From the NCBI GenBank assembly GCA_002773545.1, contig PFAV01000003.1, forward strand, positions 10,017 through 23,543: a DNA stretch of 13,527 bases, read 5' to 3'. Positions 1 to 5,772 of the stretch are shown in pieces. How positions within the stretch are numbered: position 1 is the first letter of the stretch; each line of letters opens with the position of its first letter. The position numbers and the translations under genes are program-made. The notes under the pieces were generated by a model. The model ran no database searches. It was not told where the DNA came from and worked only from the letters and a program-made list of their open reading frames with translations. The DNA comes from a bacterium (Candidatus Gribaldobacteria) CG10_big_fil_rev_8_21_14_0_10_41_12. Its GTDB lineage: Bacteria > Patescibacteriota > Minisyncoccia > Minisyncoccales > CG1-02-41-26.

Positions 1-358
1 TAAAAACGCGCAGGCTGTTTTGCATCCGGTGGCTGATGTGCCTTGCTCAAACTTAAAATTGAGAATCGCCGAGATTTTGAAAAGAGAGGGGTTTATCGCT
101 GATTTTAAGAAGCGAGGCAAAAAGGATATGAAGATATTGAGGATAGACCTGAAATACAACCAAGACAAGACGCCGGCTATTTCTAATTTTAAGAAAGTTT
201 CTAAGCCCGGCCAGCGGATTTACAAAAAGTCGCAAGAGATTAGACGGGTTAAAAACGGCTATGGCTTGGCTATTGTTTCCACTAACAAGGGCTTACTTAC
301 TGATAAAGAGGCCAGAAGGCAAAAGGTTGGCGGAGAAGTAATGTTAGAAATTTGGTAA
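1..358 (+). CDS. rpsH: 30S ribosomal protein uS8 (S8), 5' truncated
   Basis: This is the small-subunit protein uS8, which binds the central domain of 16S rRNA early in 30S assembly. The gene is cut by the window edge. Frame 2 is open from base 2 and reads KNAQAVLHPVADVPCSNLK, matching the family's early RNAxAV...VPxSKLK segment, so only about the first dozen residues are missing. The TTG at position 20 is internal and is not the start. The C-terminus has the signature STNKGLLTDKEARRQKVGGE and ends LEIW, close to the usual STSKGxMTDREAR...GGEVLxYVW. It sits directly before rplF with a 4-base gap, the normal spc order, so the two are co-transcribed. Identity is certain; only the start is unseen. 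Confidence 0.97.
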   Translation, partial: KNAQAVLHPVADVPCSNLKLRIAEILKREGFIADFKKRGKKDMKILRIDLKYNQDKTPAISNFKKVSKPGQRIYKKSQEIRRVKNGYGLAIVSTNKGLLTDKEARRQKVGGEVMLEIW

Positions 359-362
359 AAAT

Positions 363-908
363 ATGAGCAGAATAGGCAAACAACCAATAATAATTCCCAC
401 GGGAGTTGAGGTAAAAATTGAGGGCCAAATAATTACTGTCAAAGGCCCGAAAGGAGAAATTAAGCAATCAGTGATAGCGGGTATTTTGGTTGCCAAGAAA
501 GAAAATGAGCTAATTGTTGCGCCCGTAAAAGAGAGCAAGCAATGGAGCAAGTTTTGGGGTTTGACCAGAGCTTTATTGCATAATAATATTGTGGGTGTGA
601 ATGAGGGCTTTGTTAAGAAATTAGAAATGGTGGGTGTTGGCTATAAAGCCGCTATGTCTGATTCCAGAACATTGAAAATTGAAGCTGGCTTTTCTCATTC
701 GGTGATGATGATTGTGCCTGATGGTTTAACAGCTACCGCGGAAAAAAACAATATAACTATCAGCGGTTTTGATAAGCAAAAAGTTGGCCAGTTTGCCGCT
801 AAAATTCGCGCCATTAGACCACCCGAGCCCTATAAAGGCAAGGGCATCAGGTATCAAGGAGAAAAAGTGCGTAGAAAGGAGGGTAAAAAGGCGGCAGCGG
901 TAAAGTAA
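363..908 (+). CDS. rplF: 50S ribosomal protein uL6 (L6)
   Basis: uL6 is a two-domain protein of the large subunit near the factor-binding region and the sarcin-ricin loop. The 181 residues start MSRIGKQPIIIPTGVEV, the hallmark N-terminus, and the first domain includes ITVKGPKGE. The second domain carries the conserved C-terminal RNA-binding segment, RPPEPYKGKGIRYQGE followed by VRRKEGKK, at about residues 152-175. Length is normal for bacteria. The ATG lies 4 bases after the rpsH stop and has no recognisable Shine-Dalgarno at normal spacing, so translational coupling or leader-independent initiation is likely. Downstream it is separated from rplR by an unusual 137-base gap filled with an inverted-repeat element, whereas rplF and rplR are normally almost adjacent. 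Confidence 0.98.
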   Translation: MSRIGKQPIIIPTGVEVKIEGQIITVKGPKGEIKQSVIAGILVAKKENELIVAPVKESKQWSKFWGLTRALLHNNIVGVNEGFVKKLEMVGVGYKAAMSDSRTLKIEAGFSHSVMMIVPDGLTATAEKNNITISGFDKQKVGQFAAKIRAIRPPEPYKGKGIRYQGEKVRRKEGKKAAAVK

Positions 909-1045
909 TTTTCAATTTTCAAATCGACACTTCAGTGTCGCCCTGAGCGGAGCGAAGGGTCTCACTCCGAGATTCTTCGCCTGCTGGCTCAGAATGACAA
1001 CTAAAATTCATTGAAAATTGATAATTAAAAATTGTAAATTCAGAT
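909..1045. repeat. REP-like cruciform element between rplF and rplR
   Basis: This 137-base gap is highly structured. It contains a perfect 7-bp hairpin CGACACT-TC-AGTGTCG at 925-940. Next is a larger imperfect inverted repeat, CTGAGC...CGAAG at 943-957 against CTTCGC...GCTCAG, enclosing a smaller TCTC/GAGA stem. Outer AT-rich flanks (TTTTCAATTTTCAAAT at 909-924; TTGAAAATTG at 1011-1020) are partly inverse to each other. The reverse strand read as protein gives CHSEPAGEESRSETLRSAQG, a peptide I recognise from memory as the spurious translation of a dispersed repeat found in many CPR and some other bacterial genomes. The boundaries are approximate. It is non-coding as far as I can see, and mobility is inferred. 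Confidence 0.75.
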
Positions 1046-1387
1046 ATGTTAAAAAAACAAGAGCAAAGAATTAAGAGACATAAAAGAATTAGAGCAAAAG
1101 TGAAGGGGGCAAGTTCTGTTCCACGGCTTTGTGTTTTTCGCAGTAACCAGCACATCTATGCCCAACTAATTAACGACCAAAAGGGAATCATTCTGGAGTC
1201 TTCTGGCGATTTTGCTTTGAAGATTGATGGCAAGGTGAAGAAAGCGTTTGAAGTTGGGCAAGCTATTGCTCAAAAGGCCTTATCTAAAAAAATTGACAAG
1301 GTGGTTTTTGACCGAGGCGGTTATAAATATCATGGCCGCGTCAAGGCGGTGGCTGACGGAGCCAGGGCGGCTGGGTTGAAGTTTTAA
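1046..1387 (+). CDS. rplR: 50S ribosomal protein uL18 (L18)
   Basis: uL18 binds 5S rRNA and helps dock it in the central protuberance of the large subunit. The 113-residue product has the basic N-terminal tail ([17 protein letters not shown]), then the core with [21 protein letters not shown] near residues 30-50. It ends with [20 protein letters not shown] near residues 90-109, matching the family's FDRgGyxYHGRVkAlAdaAREaGL. Length is normal. The ATG is preceded by AATTGTAAATTCAGAT and lacks a Shine-Dalgarno; the word AAATTGTAAATT also occurs just upstream of secY. rpsE follows after 9 bases. Confidence 0.97.
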   Translation: MLKKQEQRIKRHKRIRAKVKGASSVPRLCVFRSNQHIYAQLINDQKGIILESSGDFALKIDGKVKKAFEVGQAIAQKALSKKIDKVVFDRGGYKYHGRVKAVADGARAAGLKF

Positions 1388-1396
1388 TTTTTTATT

Positions 1397-1933
1397 ATGT
1401 ATAACAATAATAATAACAACAATAATAATACAGCTGCCAGAGGAAACCAAGGAGGCAGGCCATCAAGATATAGTCGGCCCGAAAGATCCGGGCCCAAATC
1501 AGAATATGATTCCAAGGTTTTAGATTTAGCTCGGGTTACCAAAGTAACTGGCGGGGGCAAACGGATGCGCTTTAGAGCGGTGGTAGCGGTTGGTAACAAA
1601 AAAGGTAAAATTGGCATAGGCGTAGCCAAGGGTAAAGATGTGCAACAAGCTGTGGAAAAAGCCACTCGGTTGGCTCAACGACATATTATTATTATTCCAG
1701 TGGTGCAAGACACTATTCCTCATGAGACCTGGGCAAAATTTGGACCAGCCCAGGTTTTATTAAAACCGCAAGGCAAGGGCTTGGGCTTGGTGGCTGGGGG
1801 CGTGGTGCGAGTGATTTGCAGCTTAAGCGGCATTAAGGATATTTCGTCTAAATTACTTTCCCGTTCGCGCAATAAATTGAATATTGCCCAAGCAACTATT
1901 GAGGCGTTAAAAAAGTTAAAAGTTAAAAGTTAA
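1397..1933 (+). CDS. rpsE: 30S ribosomal protein uS5 (S5) with poly-asparagine N-terminus
   Basis: uS5 sits at the mRNA entry site of the small subunit and takes part in decoding fidelity and helicase action. The 178 residues begin MYNNNNNNNNNTAARGNQGG, an Asn homopolymer of nine residues encoded by AAT/AAC repeats, followed by a disordered-looking Arg/Gly/Pro stretch to about residue 35. The conserved double-stranded-RNA-binding fold follows: RVTKVTGGGKRMRFRAVVAV (about 47-66), GKIGIGVAKGKD, then IPHETWAKFGPAQVLLKPQG. The C-terminal domain has GLVAGGVVRV, GIKDI and NIAQATIEALK. The last codons (VKS then stop) lie in tandem AGTTAAA repeats. No Shine-Dalgarno is visible before the ATG. The next gene should be rpmD in most bacteria but is rplO here. 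Confidence 0.97.
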   Translation: MYNNNNNNNNNTAARGNQGGRPSRYSRPERSGPKSEYDSKVLDLARVTKVTGGGKRMRFRAVVAVGNKKGKIGIGVAKGKDVQQAVEKATRLAQRHIIIIPVVQDTIPHETWAKFGPAQVLLKPQGKGLGLVAGGVVRVICSLSGIKDISSKLLSRSRNKLNIAQATIEALKKLKVKS

Positions 1934-2035
1934 ACTTTTTGGAATGACTAATAACAAATGTCTAATGTCTAATAAAATGCCCAATGTCAAATGACTAAAA
2001 TTAGTCATTAGTCATTAGGATTTAGATATTTTTAT
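1934..2035. repeat. AT-rich hairpin repeat between rpsE and rplO
   Basis: The gap is made of repeated short words: AATGACTAATAAC, AATGTCTAATGTCTAAT, AATGTCAAATGACTAA and TTAGTCATTAGTCATTAGG. A perfect 9-bp inverted repeat AATGACTAA/TTAGTCATT with a 2-base centre lies at 1990-2009. A second TAGTCATT copy can pair alternatively with the AATGACTA at about 1943. This is the position where rpmD would normally lie, but none of the short frames resembles uL30. Whether it regulates rplO or is a parasitic repeat cannot be told from sequence alone. Confidence 0.65.
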
Positions 2036-2467
2036 ATGCAGCTTCATAATTTACAACCGAATACAAAGAATAAGAAAAGAAAACGCATTGGTCGTGGCGG
2101 CAAAAAAGGCACTTATTCTGGGCATGGCATTAAGGGTCAAAGCTCAAGAGCCGGCAGAAAAATGCAACCCTCTATCAGAGAGCTGATTAAACGCTATCCT
2201 AAATTAAGAGGGTATCGCTATATTCGCTTTGGAACAGGGGTGGCTGAAGTTAACATAGGTATGCTGGACAAAAACTTTCAGAATAACGATCTGGTCGCGC
2301 CTAAAATTTTAATTGAAAAAGGGCTGGTTAATCTTTTTAAGGGCAAAGCGCCTATTGTTAAAATTTTAGGCCAAGGAGAGATAACGAAAAAGCTAAACAT
2401 CAGCGGATGCGAGATTTCTAAGATAGCTAAAGAAAAAATAGAGAAAGCCCGCGGAACAATCAAATAA
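2036..2467 (+). CDS. rplO: 50S ribosomal protein uL15 (L15)
   Basis: uL15 is a late-assembling large-subunit protein with a long extension that threads into 23S rRNA. The 143 residues show the classic N-terminus MQLHNLQPNTKNKKRKRIGR, followed by the glycine-rich, basic GGKKGTYSGHGIKGQSSRAG (about 22-41). The C-terminal globular part has VNLFKGKAPIVKILGQGEIT at about 98-117, then LNISGCEISKIAKEKIEKAR, equivalent to the family's vKa...S..A...I. Length is normal. The start is the first ATG after the repeat-filled gap, with no clear Shine-Dalgarno at normal distance. secY follows after 72 bases of another AT-rich hairpin element. Confidence 0.97.
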   Translation: MQLHNLQPNTKNKKRKRIGRGGKKGTYSGHGIKGQSSRAGRKMQPSIRELIKRYPKLRGYRYIRFGTGVAEVNIGMLDKNFQNNDLVAPKILIEKGLVNLFKGKAPIVKILGQGEITKKLNISGCEISKIAKEKIEKARGTIK

Positions 2468-2539
2468 TTTTCAATTTACGAATTTTCAACGGACTGAACC
2501 CGTTTGAAAATTGAAAATTGAAAATTGTAAATTTTTGCA
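2468..2539. repeat. AT-rich hairpin repeat between rplO and secY
   Basis: This 72-base gap contains AATTTTCAACGG and CCGTTTGAAAATT, which pair as a stem with one bulged base around a short ACTGAAC-type loop. Three tandem TTGAAAA units and AAATTGTAAATT follow, ending 10 bases before the secY ATG. The TTTTCAATTT / TTGAAAATTG vocabulary matches the outer flanks of the element before rplR. It may hold -35-like TTGAAA boxes, but no convincing -10 at proper spacing is seen, so I do not call a promoter. Confidence 0.6.
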
Positions 2540-3823
2540 ATGTCTTGGTTCCAAAAACTTATAGCAGTATTTAAAAATAAACAACTAAGGAATAAGATCC
2601 TGTTTGTTTTGGGTATTATGGTGGTTTTTCGTTTGGCGGCGGCTATTCCTATTCCGGGCATTGACTTGGAAAACCTGAAGCGGTTTTTCAGCCAGAACCA
2701 ATTTTTCGGCTTAATGAATGTTTTTGTGGGCGGCACTTTAGATAATTTGTCAATTGTCATGCTTGGCTTGGGGCCATATATTACTGGCGTGATTATTATT
2801 CAGCTTTTAACTATGGTTTTTCCGCAGTTGGAAAAAATGTTTAAGGAAGAAGGCGCGGCTGGCCGCCAAAAAGTGAACCAATACGGCCGTTTGCTCACTG
2901 TGCCCTTAGCCGCTTTGCAGGCCTATAGTATGATTGTGTTGTTTCAAAGGCAGGGCGCCTTGGGGCATTTTACCAGCTGGCAGATGGTTATTACTTTAAT
3001 TACGGTGGCTGGGGGAGCGGTGTTTTTAATGTGGCTGGGCGAGCTGATTAGCGAGAAAGGCATTGGTAATGGTGTTTCGCTCTTGATTTTTGCTGGTATT
3101 GTTTCTAGCGTGCCCGCTGATATTCGCCAGGTTATTTTATCCTGGGACCCAGCCAATTTGCCGTCTTATCTTTTATTTCTTGTTGCTTCTCTGGTTATTA
3201 TCTTTGGGGTGGTTTTAATTACCGAGGCTCGGCGCAACATTTTGGTTTCTTACGCTAAACGGATTAGGGGTAATCGCATCTATGGGGGATCGTCTACTTA
3301 TTTGCCCATTAACTTAAATCCGGCTGGCGTTATTCCGATTATTTTCGCGATGAGCATCTTGCTTTTCCCGGGGATGATTGCCAGTTTTTTGGCGGCCGGG
3401 GGCAATAACTGGCTAACTGGCGCGGCTAAAGCTACGGCGGATTTTTTGCAAAATGTTTGGGTGCATGGCTCTTTGTATTTTATTTTGGTTTTCTTGTTCA
3501 CCTTTTTTTACACCGCGGTTACCTTTGACCCTAAATCAATCGCCAGCAATTTGCAAAAAATGGGCGGCTTTGTGCCGGGCATTCGGCCGGGCGAGAAAAC
3601 CGCGCAATTCTTGCACAAAATTTTATACCGCATTTTGTTTTTGGGCGCTGGATCTTTGGGCTTAATAGCTGTAATGCCTTCTATTGTGCAAGGCATCACT
3701 AATGTGCAAACATTTCGATTTTTAGTGGGCGGCACTTCTTTGTTGATTTTAGTGAGCGTGGTCTTGGAAACTTGGCGGCAAATTAAAGCGCAAATTGAAA
3801 TGCGCGAATACGAAAATTATTAA
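2540..3823 (+). CDS. secY: Protein translocase subunit SecY
   Basis: SecY is the channel of the Sec translocon in the cytoplasmic membrane, partnering SecE, SecG and SecA. The 427-residue product is normal length and has about ten hydrophobic segments. The N-terminus (QLRNKILFVLGIMVVFRLAA, residues 15-34) leads into TM1. Residues 76-90 hold the signature LGPYITGVIIIQLL, residues 171-184 SEKGIGNGVSLLIF, residues 229-241 the cytoplasmic loop EARRNILVSYAKR, and 249-277 the GGSSTYLPINLNPAGVIP region before TM7. FVPGIRPGEKT (344-354) is the conserved C5 loop that interacts with SecA and the ribosome. The position after rplO and before adk is canonical. No Shine-Dalgarno is visible. secE and secG are not in the window. 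Confidence 0.98.
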   Translation: MSWFQKLIAVFKNKQLRNKILFVLGIMVVFRLAAAIPIPGIDLENLKRFFSQNQFFGLMNVFVGGTLDNLSIVMLGLGPYITGVIIIQLLTMVFPQLEKMFKEEGAAGRQKVNQYGRLLTVPLAALQAYSMIVLFQRQGALGHFTSWQMVITLITVAGGAVFLMWLGELISEKGIGNGVSLLIFAGIVSSVPADIRQVILSWDPANLPSYLLFLVASLVIIFGVVLITEARRNILVSYAKRIRGNRIYGGSSTYLPINLNPAGVIPIIFAMSILLFPGMIASFLAAGGNNWLTGAAKATADFLQNVWVHGSLYFILVFLFTFFYTAVTFDPKSIASNLQKMGGFVPGIRPGEKTAQFLHKILYRILFLGAGSLGLIAVMPSIVQGITNVQTFRFLVGGTSLLILVSVVLETWRQIKAQIEMREYENY

Positions 3824-3836
3824 ATATTTATACAGT

Positions 3837-4508
3837 ATGGCGCAAGAAAAATTAGTGGTTATTTTAATAGGCCCGCCGGGAGCGGGCAAGGGCACGCAAT
3901 TGGAACTATTGCAGAATAAGCTTGGCTTGGAAGTAATAGGCAGTGGCGAGCTATTAAGAGAGCGTAAAAAGAAAAAGGATTTTACCGGCCGCAAAATTGG
4001 CCAGTGTATTGACGCTGGCAACCGAGTGCCCACGCCGGTTATTTTTAAGCTTTGGGTTGACCGCATGGAAAAGTTAAAAAAATTAGGCAATTTGAAGGGC
4101 TTTATTATTGACGGCAGCCCCCGAACCATTTTTGAAGCCGAGATGATTGATTTGTCTTTGGGCTGGTATGAATGGTCTAACAACACTAAAGTGGTTTATA
4201 TCAAAATTTCTAAGGAAGAGAGCATTAGCCGTTTGACTAATCGGCGAATTTGCAAGAATTGCGGCCATAATATTCCCTATATTGGCAATTATAAAGAATT
4301 AACCCAGTGCGACAAATGCGGGGGAGAGCTTTACAGGCGGCCCGATGATACCAAGAAAGGCATTAGGGCTCGCTGGAAGTGGTTTAGAACCGATGTCATG
4401 CCGGCTCTTAATTATTATCGCCGAGCTAATAAATTATTAGAGGTTAATGGCGAACAATCCATTGAAAATGTTTCCAGAGATATTTTTAAAGTAATTAAAC
4501 AAAAATGA
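3837..4508 (+). CDS. adk: Adenylate kinase with zinc-type LID
   Basis: Adenylate kinase interconverts ATP + AMP and 2 ADP in the cytoplasm. I choose the ATG at 3837 (MAQEKLVVILIGPPGAGKGT), which puts the P-loop GPPGAGKGT at residues 12-20 as usual. The in-frame TTG at 3795 would lie inside the secY end and give an unlikely leader. The NMP-binding part reads IGSGELLRER (about 34-43). The LID (138-172) has four cysteines in C-X2-C...C-X2-C spacing (139, 142, 158, 161), implying a structural zinc, followed by RRPDDTKKGIRARW. The protein is 223 residues. An oddity is DGSPR at 92-96, where the family normally has DGFPR. It overlaps map by ATGA, so the two are translationally coupled. Confidence 0.93.
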   Translation: MAQEKLVVILIGPPGAGKGTQLELLQNKLGLEVIGSGELLRERKKKKDFTGRKIGQCIDAGNRVPTPVIFKLWVDRMEKLKKLGNLKGFIIDGSPRTIFEAEMIDLSLGWYEWSNNTKVVYIKISKEESISRLTNRRICKNCGHNIPYIGNYKELTQCDKCGGELYRRPDDTKKGIRARWKWFRTDVMPALNYYRRANKLLEVNGEQSIENVSRDIFKVIKQK

Positions 4509-5260
4509 TTTCCATTAAGACCGACAAAGAAATCGCTATAATGAAACAGGGCGGAGCCATCTTGGCTCGGGTGATGAAGCAATTACTAAAGATGGCTAAG
4601 CCCGGAGCGAGCGGCGAGCAATTAAACAGGGCGGCCTTGGCTTTGTTTTTTGATTATGGCGTGGAGCCGGCTTTTTTGGGCCACCAGAATTTTCCGGCCG
4701 CTTTGTGCGTTTCCAAGAATAAGGTGGTGGTGCATGGCTTGCCCGACAGCCAGCCATTAAAATCAGGCGATATTTTGTCGTTGGATTTGGGCTTAAAATA
4801 CCAGGGCTATTATTTGGATATGGCTTTTAGCGTAATTGTGGGTAAAAAATCAGAGGCTCATCCTTTGGCAATAAAATTTTTGCAAGCTGGCGAAGAATCA
4901 TTAAAGCAAGCCATTAAAATGGCCAAACCGGGCAACACTTTGGGCGATTTGGGTCAAGCAACGCAAGAAGTGATTGAGCGAGCTGGATTTAGCGTGGTGC
5001 GTAATTTATGCGGCCATGGCATTGGGCAAGAATTGCATGAAGACCCACAGATTTTGAATTATGGCTTATCAGGCGAAGGCGAAGTTTTGAAAGAGGGGAT
5101 GGTGATTTGTTTGGAGCCAATGTTGACCATGGGTGGCTGGAAAATAAAAAAATCGGCTGACGGCTTTGGTTATGAAACAGCGGACGGCTCTTTGGCCTGC
5201 CATTTTGAACACACCATAGCTGTCGCCAAAAAAGGGCCACAGGTATTGACTAAGTTCTAA
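4505..5260 (+). CDS. map: Type I methionine aminopeptidase
   Basis: This enzyme removes the initiator methionine from nascent proteins and has a dinuclear metal centre. The 251-residue sequence carries all five metal ligands in family spacing: D94 and D105 (SLDLG...YYLDMAFS), H171 (CGHGIGQELHEDP), E204 (CLEPMLT) and E235 (HFEHT). The substrate-binding histidines H77 (VVHGLP) and H178 are also present. There is no N-terminal SH3-binding or zinc-finger extension, so it is the short class Ia form. The ATG overlaps the adk TGA by four bases. The 3' end of the gene contains the -35 and the approach to the -10 of the promoter for the next gene, so the canonical map-to-infA continuity is broken here. 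Gly codons are dominated by GGC. Confidence 0.97.
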   Translation: MISIKTDKEIAIMKQGGAILARVMKQLLKMAKPGASGEQLNRAALALFFDYGVEPAFLGHQNFPAALCVSKNKVVVHGLPDSQPLKSGDILSLDLGLKYQGYYLDMAFSVIVGKKSEAHPLAIKFLQAGEESLKQAIKMAKPGNTLGDLGQATQEVIERAGFSVVRNLCGHGIGQELHEDPQILNYGLSGEGEVLKEGMVICLEPMLTMGGWKIKKSADGFGYETADGSLACHFEHTIAVAKKGPQVLTKF

Positions 5261-5274
5261 AATAGTGGTATTAT
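5246..5274 (+). promoter_or_regulatory. Sigma-70-type promoter for the small membrane protein
   Basis: TTGACT at 5246-5251 and TATTAT at 5269-5274 are separated by exactly 17 bases. Each hexamer matches the consensus at five of six positions. The -35 lies inside the end of map. Transcription would start near 5281, giving a leader of about 57 bases to the ATG at 5338. The leader contains a small hairpin CCGTC-GTA-GACGG at 5311-5323 just before the Shine-Dalgarno. Activity is inferred from sequence only. Confidence 0.7.
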
Positions 5275-5324
5275 AAATCAGCGTTAAAATTAATAACCCT
5301 GTATTTTATTCCGTCGTAGACGGG

Positions 5325-5331
5325 AAAGGAG
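5325..5331 (+). promoter_or_regulatory. Strong Shine-Dalgarno AAAGGAG
   Basis: AAAGGAG lies 6 bases before the ATG at 5338, which is ideal spacing. It fixes the start of the small membrane protein. It stands out because I could find no comparable motif before most other genes in this window. Confidence 0.8.
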
Positions 5332-5337
5332 TATAAA

Positions 5338-5685
5338 ATGTTTAGGGTTTTTTTATTTTTATTTTTTGTTTTTTATTTGTTGTCAGGGTTAGCAATATCC
5401 TCAGTCCTCTTCAACCATTGGGCTAGGTTGAAAGGATTCAAAAAAGATTTTGCAGCCCGATTGGTTGGAATATTTTTCTGGCCCTGGGTTTTGAGGGTGG
5501 TCCAGAGGCCTCAAATTTCTGGAAAGGAATTTTTAAAGGATAAGGCTTCTACGATAGTTAGCGACGATCGCGACAAGAAAGGAAAATTTCTTCGCGATTG
5601 GACTGCTAATTATAGTGGAGCCAATCCAAAAATCGACAAAGAAGCGGTGTATCAGTTGAGGATATATCCGCCGGGGCGTCGATAA
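5338..5685 (+). CDS. Hypothetical small membrane protein, stand-alone unit
   Basis: I do not recognise this 115-residue protein. Residues 3-25 are very hydrophobic (FRVFLFLFFVFYLLSGLAIS...) and form a membrane anchor or uncleaved signal. Residues 40-55 (RLVGIFFWPWVLRVV) could be a second, hairpin-like segment. The remaining 60 residues are charged and probably cytoplasmic or disordered, ending YPPGRR. The start is secured by AAAGGAG six bases upstream. The gene has its own promoter (5246-5274) and a terminator-like hairpin right after it (5693-5729), so it looks like an independent monocistronic unit inside the ribosomal cluster. Codon use differs from its neighbours: by my count five of seven Gly codons are GGA and none is GGC, whereas map uses mostly GGC. 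This suggests later acquisition. No function is proposed. Confidence 0.8.
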   Translation: MFRVFLFLFFVFYLLSGLAISSVLFNHWARLKGFKKDFAARLVGIFFWPWVLRVVQRPQISGKEFLKDKASTIVSDDRDKKGKFLRDWTANYSGANPKIDKEAVYQLRIYPPGRR

Positions 5686-5692
5686 GGAATGG

Positions 5693-5729
5693 AAGGGTGG
5701 TTTATCTATTTATGGATAGCTACCCTTTT
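5693..5729 (+). terminator. Probable rho-independent terminator after the small membrane protein
   Basis: AAGGGT at 5693-5698 pairs with ACCCTT at 5722-5727. The stem is extended by G-U/G-C pairs and an inner TATC/GATA helix around an 8-base AT-rich loop. TTTT (5726-5729) closes the element. The U-tract is short and the stem has wobble pairs, so strength is uncertain. It would insulate the galT promoter that follows. Confidence 0.6.
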
Positions 5730-5755
5730 GTAATACAACAAGGATTTGTTATAAT
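5728..5755 (+). promoter_or_regulatory. Extended -10 promoter for galT-tpiA
   Basis: A perfect TATAAT at 5750-5755 is preceded by TG and one base (TGTTATAAT), an extended -10 element. A weak -35 candidate, TTGTAA, is at 5728-5733 with a 16-base spacer. Predicted +1 is near 5762, only about 11 bases before the galT ATG at 5773, and no Shine-Dalgarno fits. The transcript would be nearly leaderless. Confidence 0.65.
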
Positions 5756-5772
5756 ACAAGAATCATAAAACT

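Noticed and set aside
20..358. TTG at 20 as the start of uS8
   Set aside because: The frame is open to base 2 and the upstream codons KNAQAV match the family, so the gene is truncated by the window edge.
919..1155. Minus-strand 78-codon frame over the rplF-rplR gap
   Set aside because: It is the translation of a dispersed repeat plus antisense of rplR, with no protein character.
1384..1723. Minus-strand frames opposite rpsE (including a poly-Leu stretch)
   Set aside because: They are the antisense shadow of the Asn microsatellite and the uS5 core.
3795..3836. Extended adenylate kinase start at TTG 3795
   Set aside because: It overlaps the secY end, gives a non-family leader, and the ATG at 3837 places the P-loop normally.
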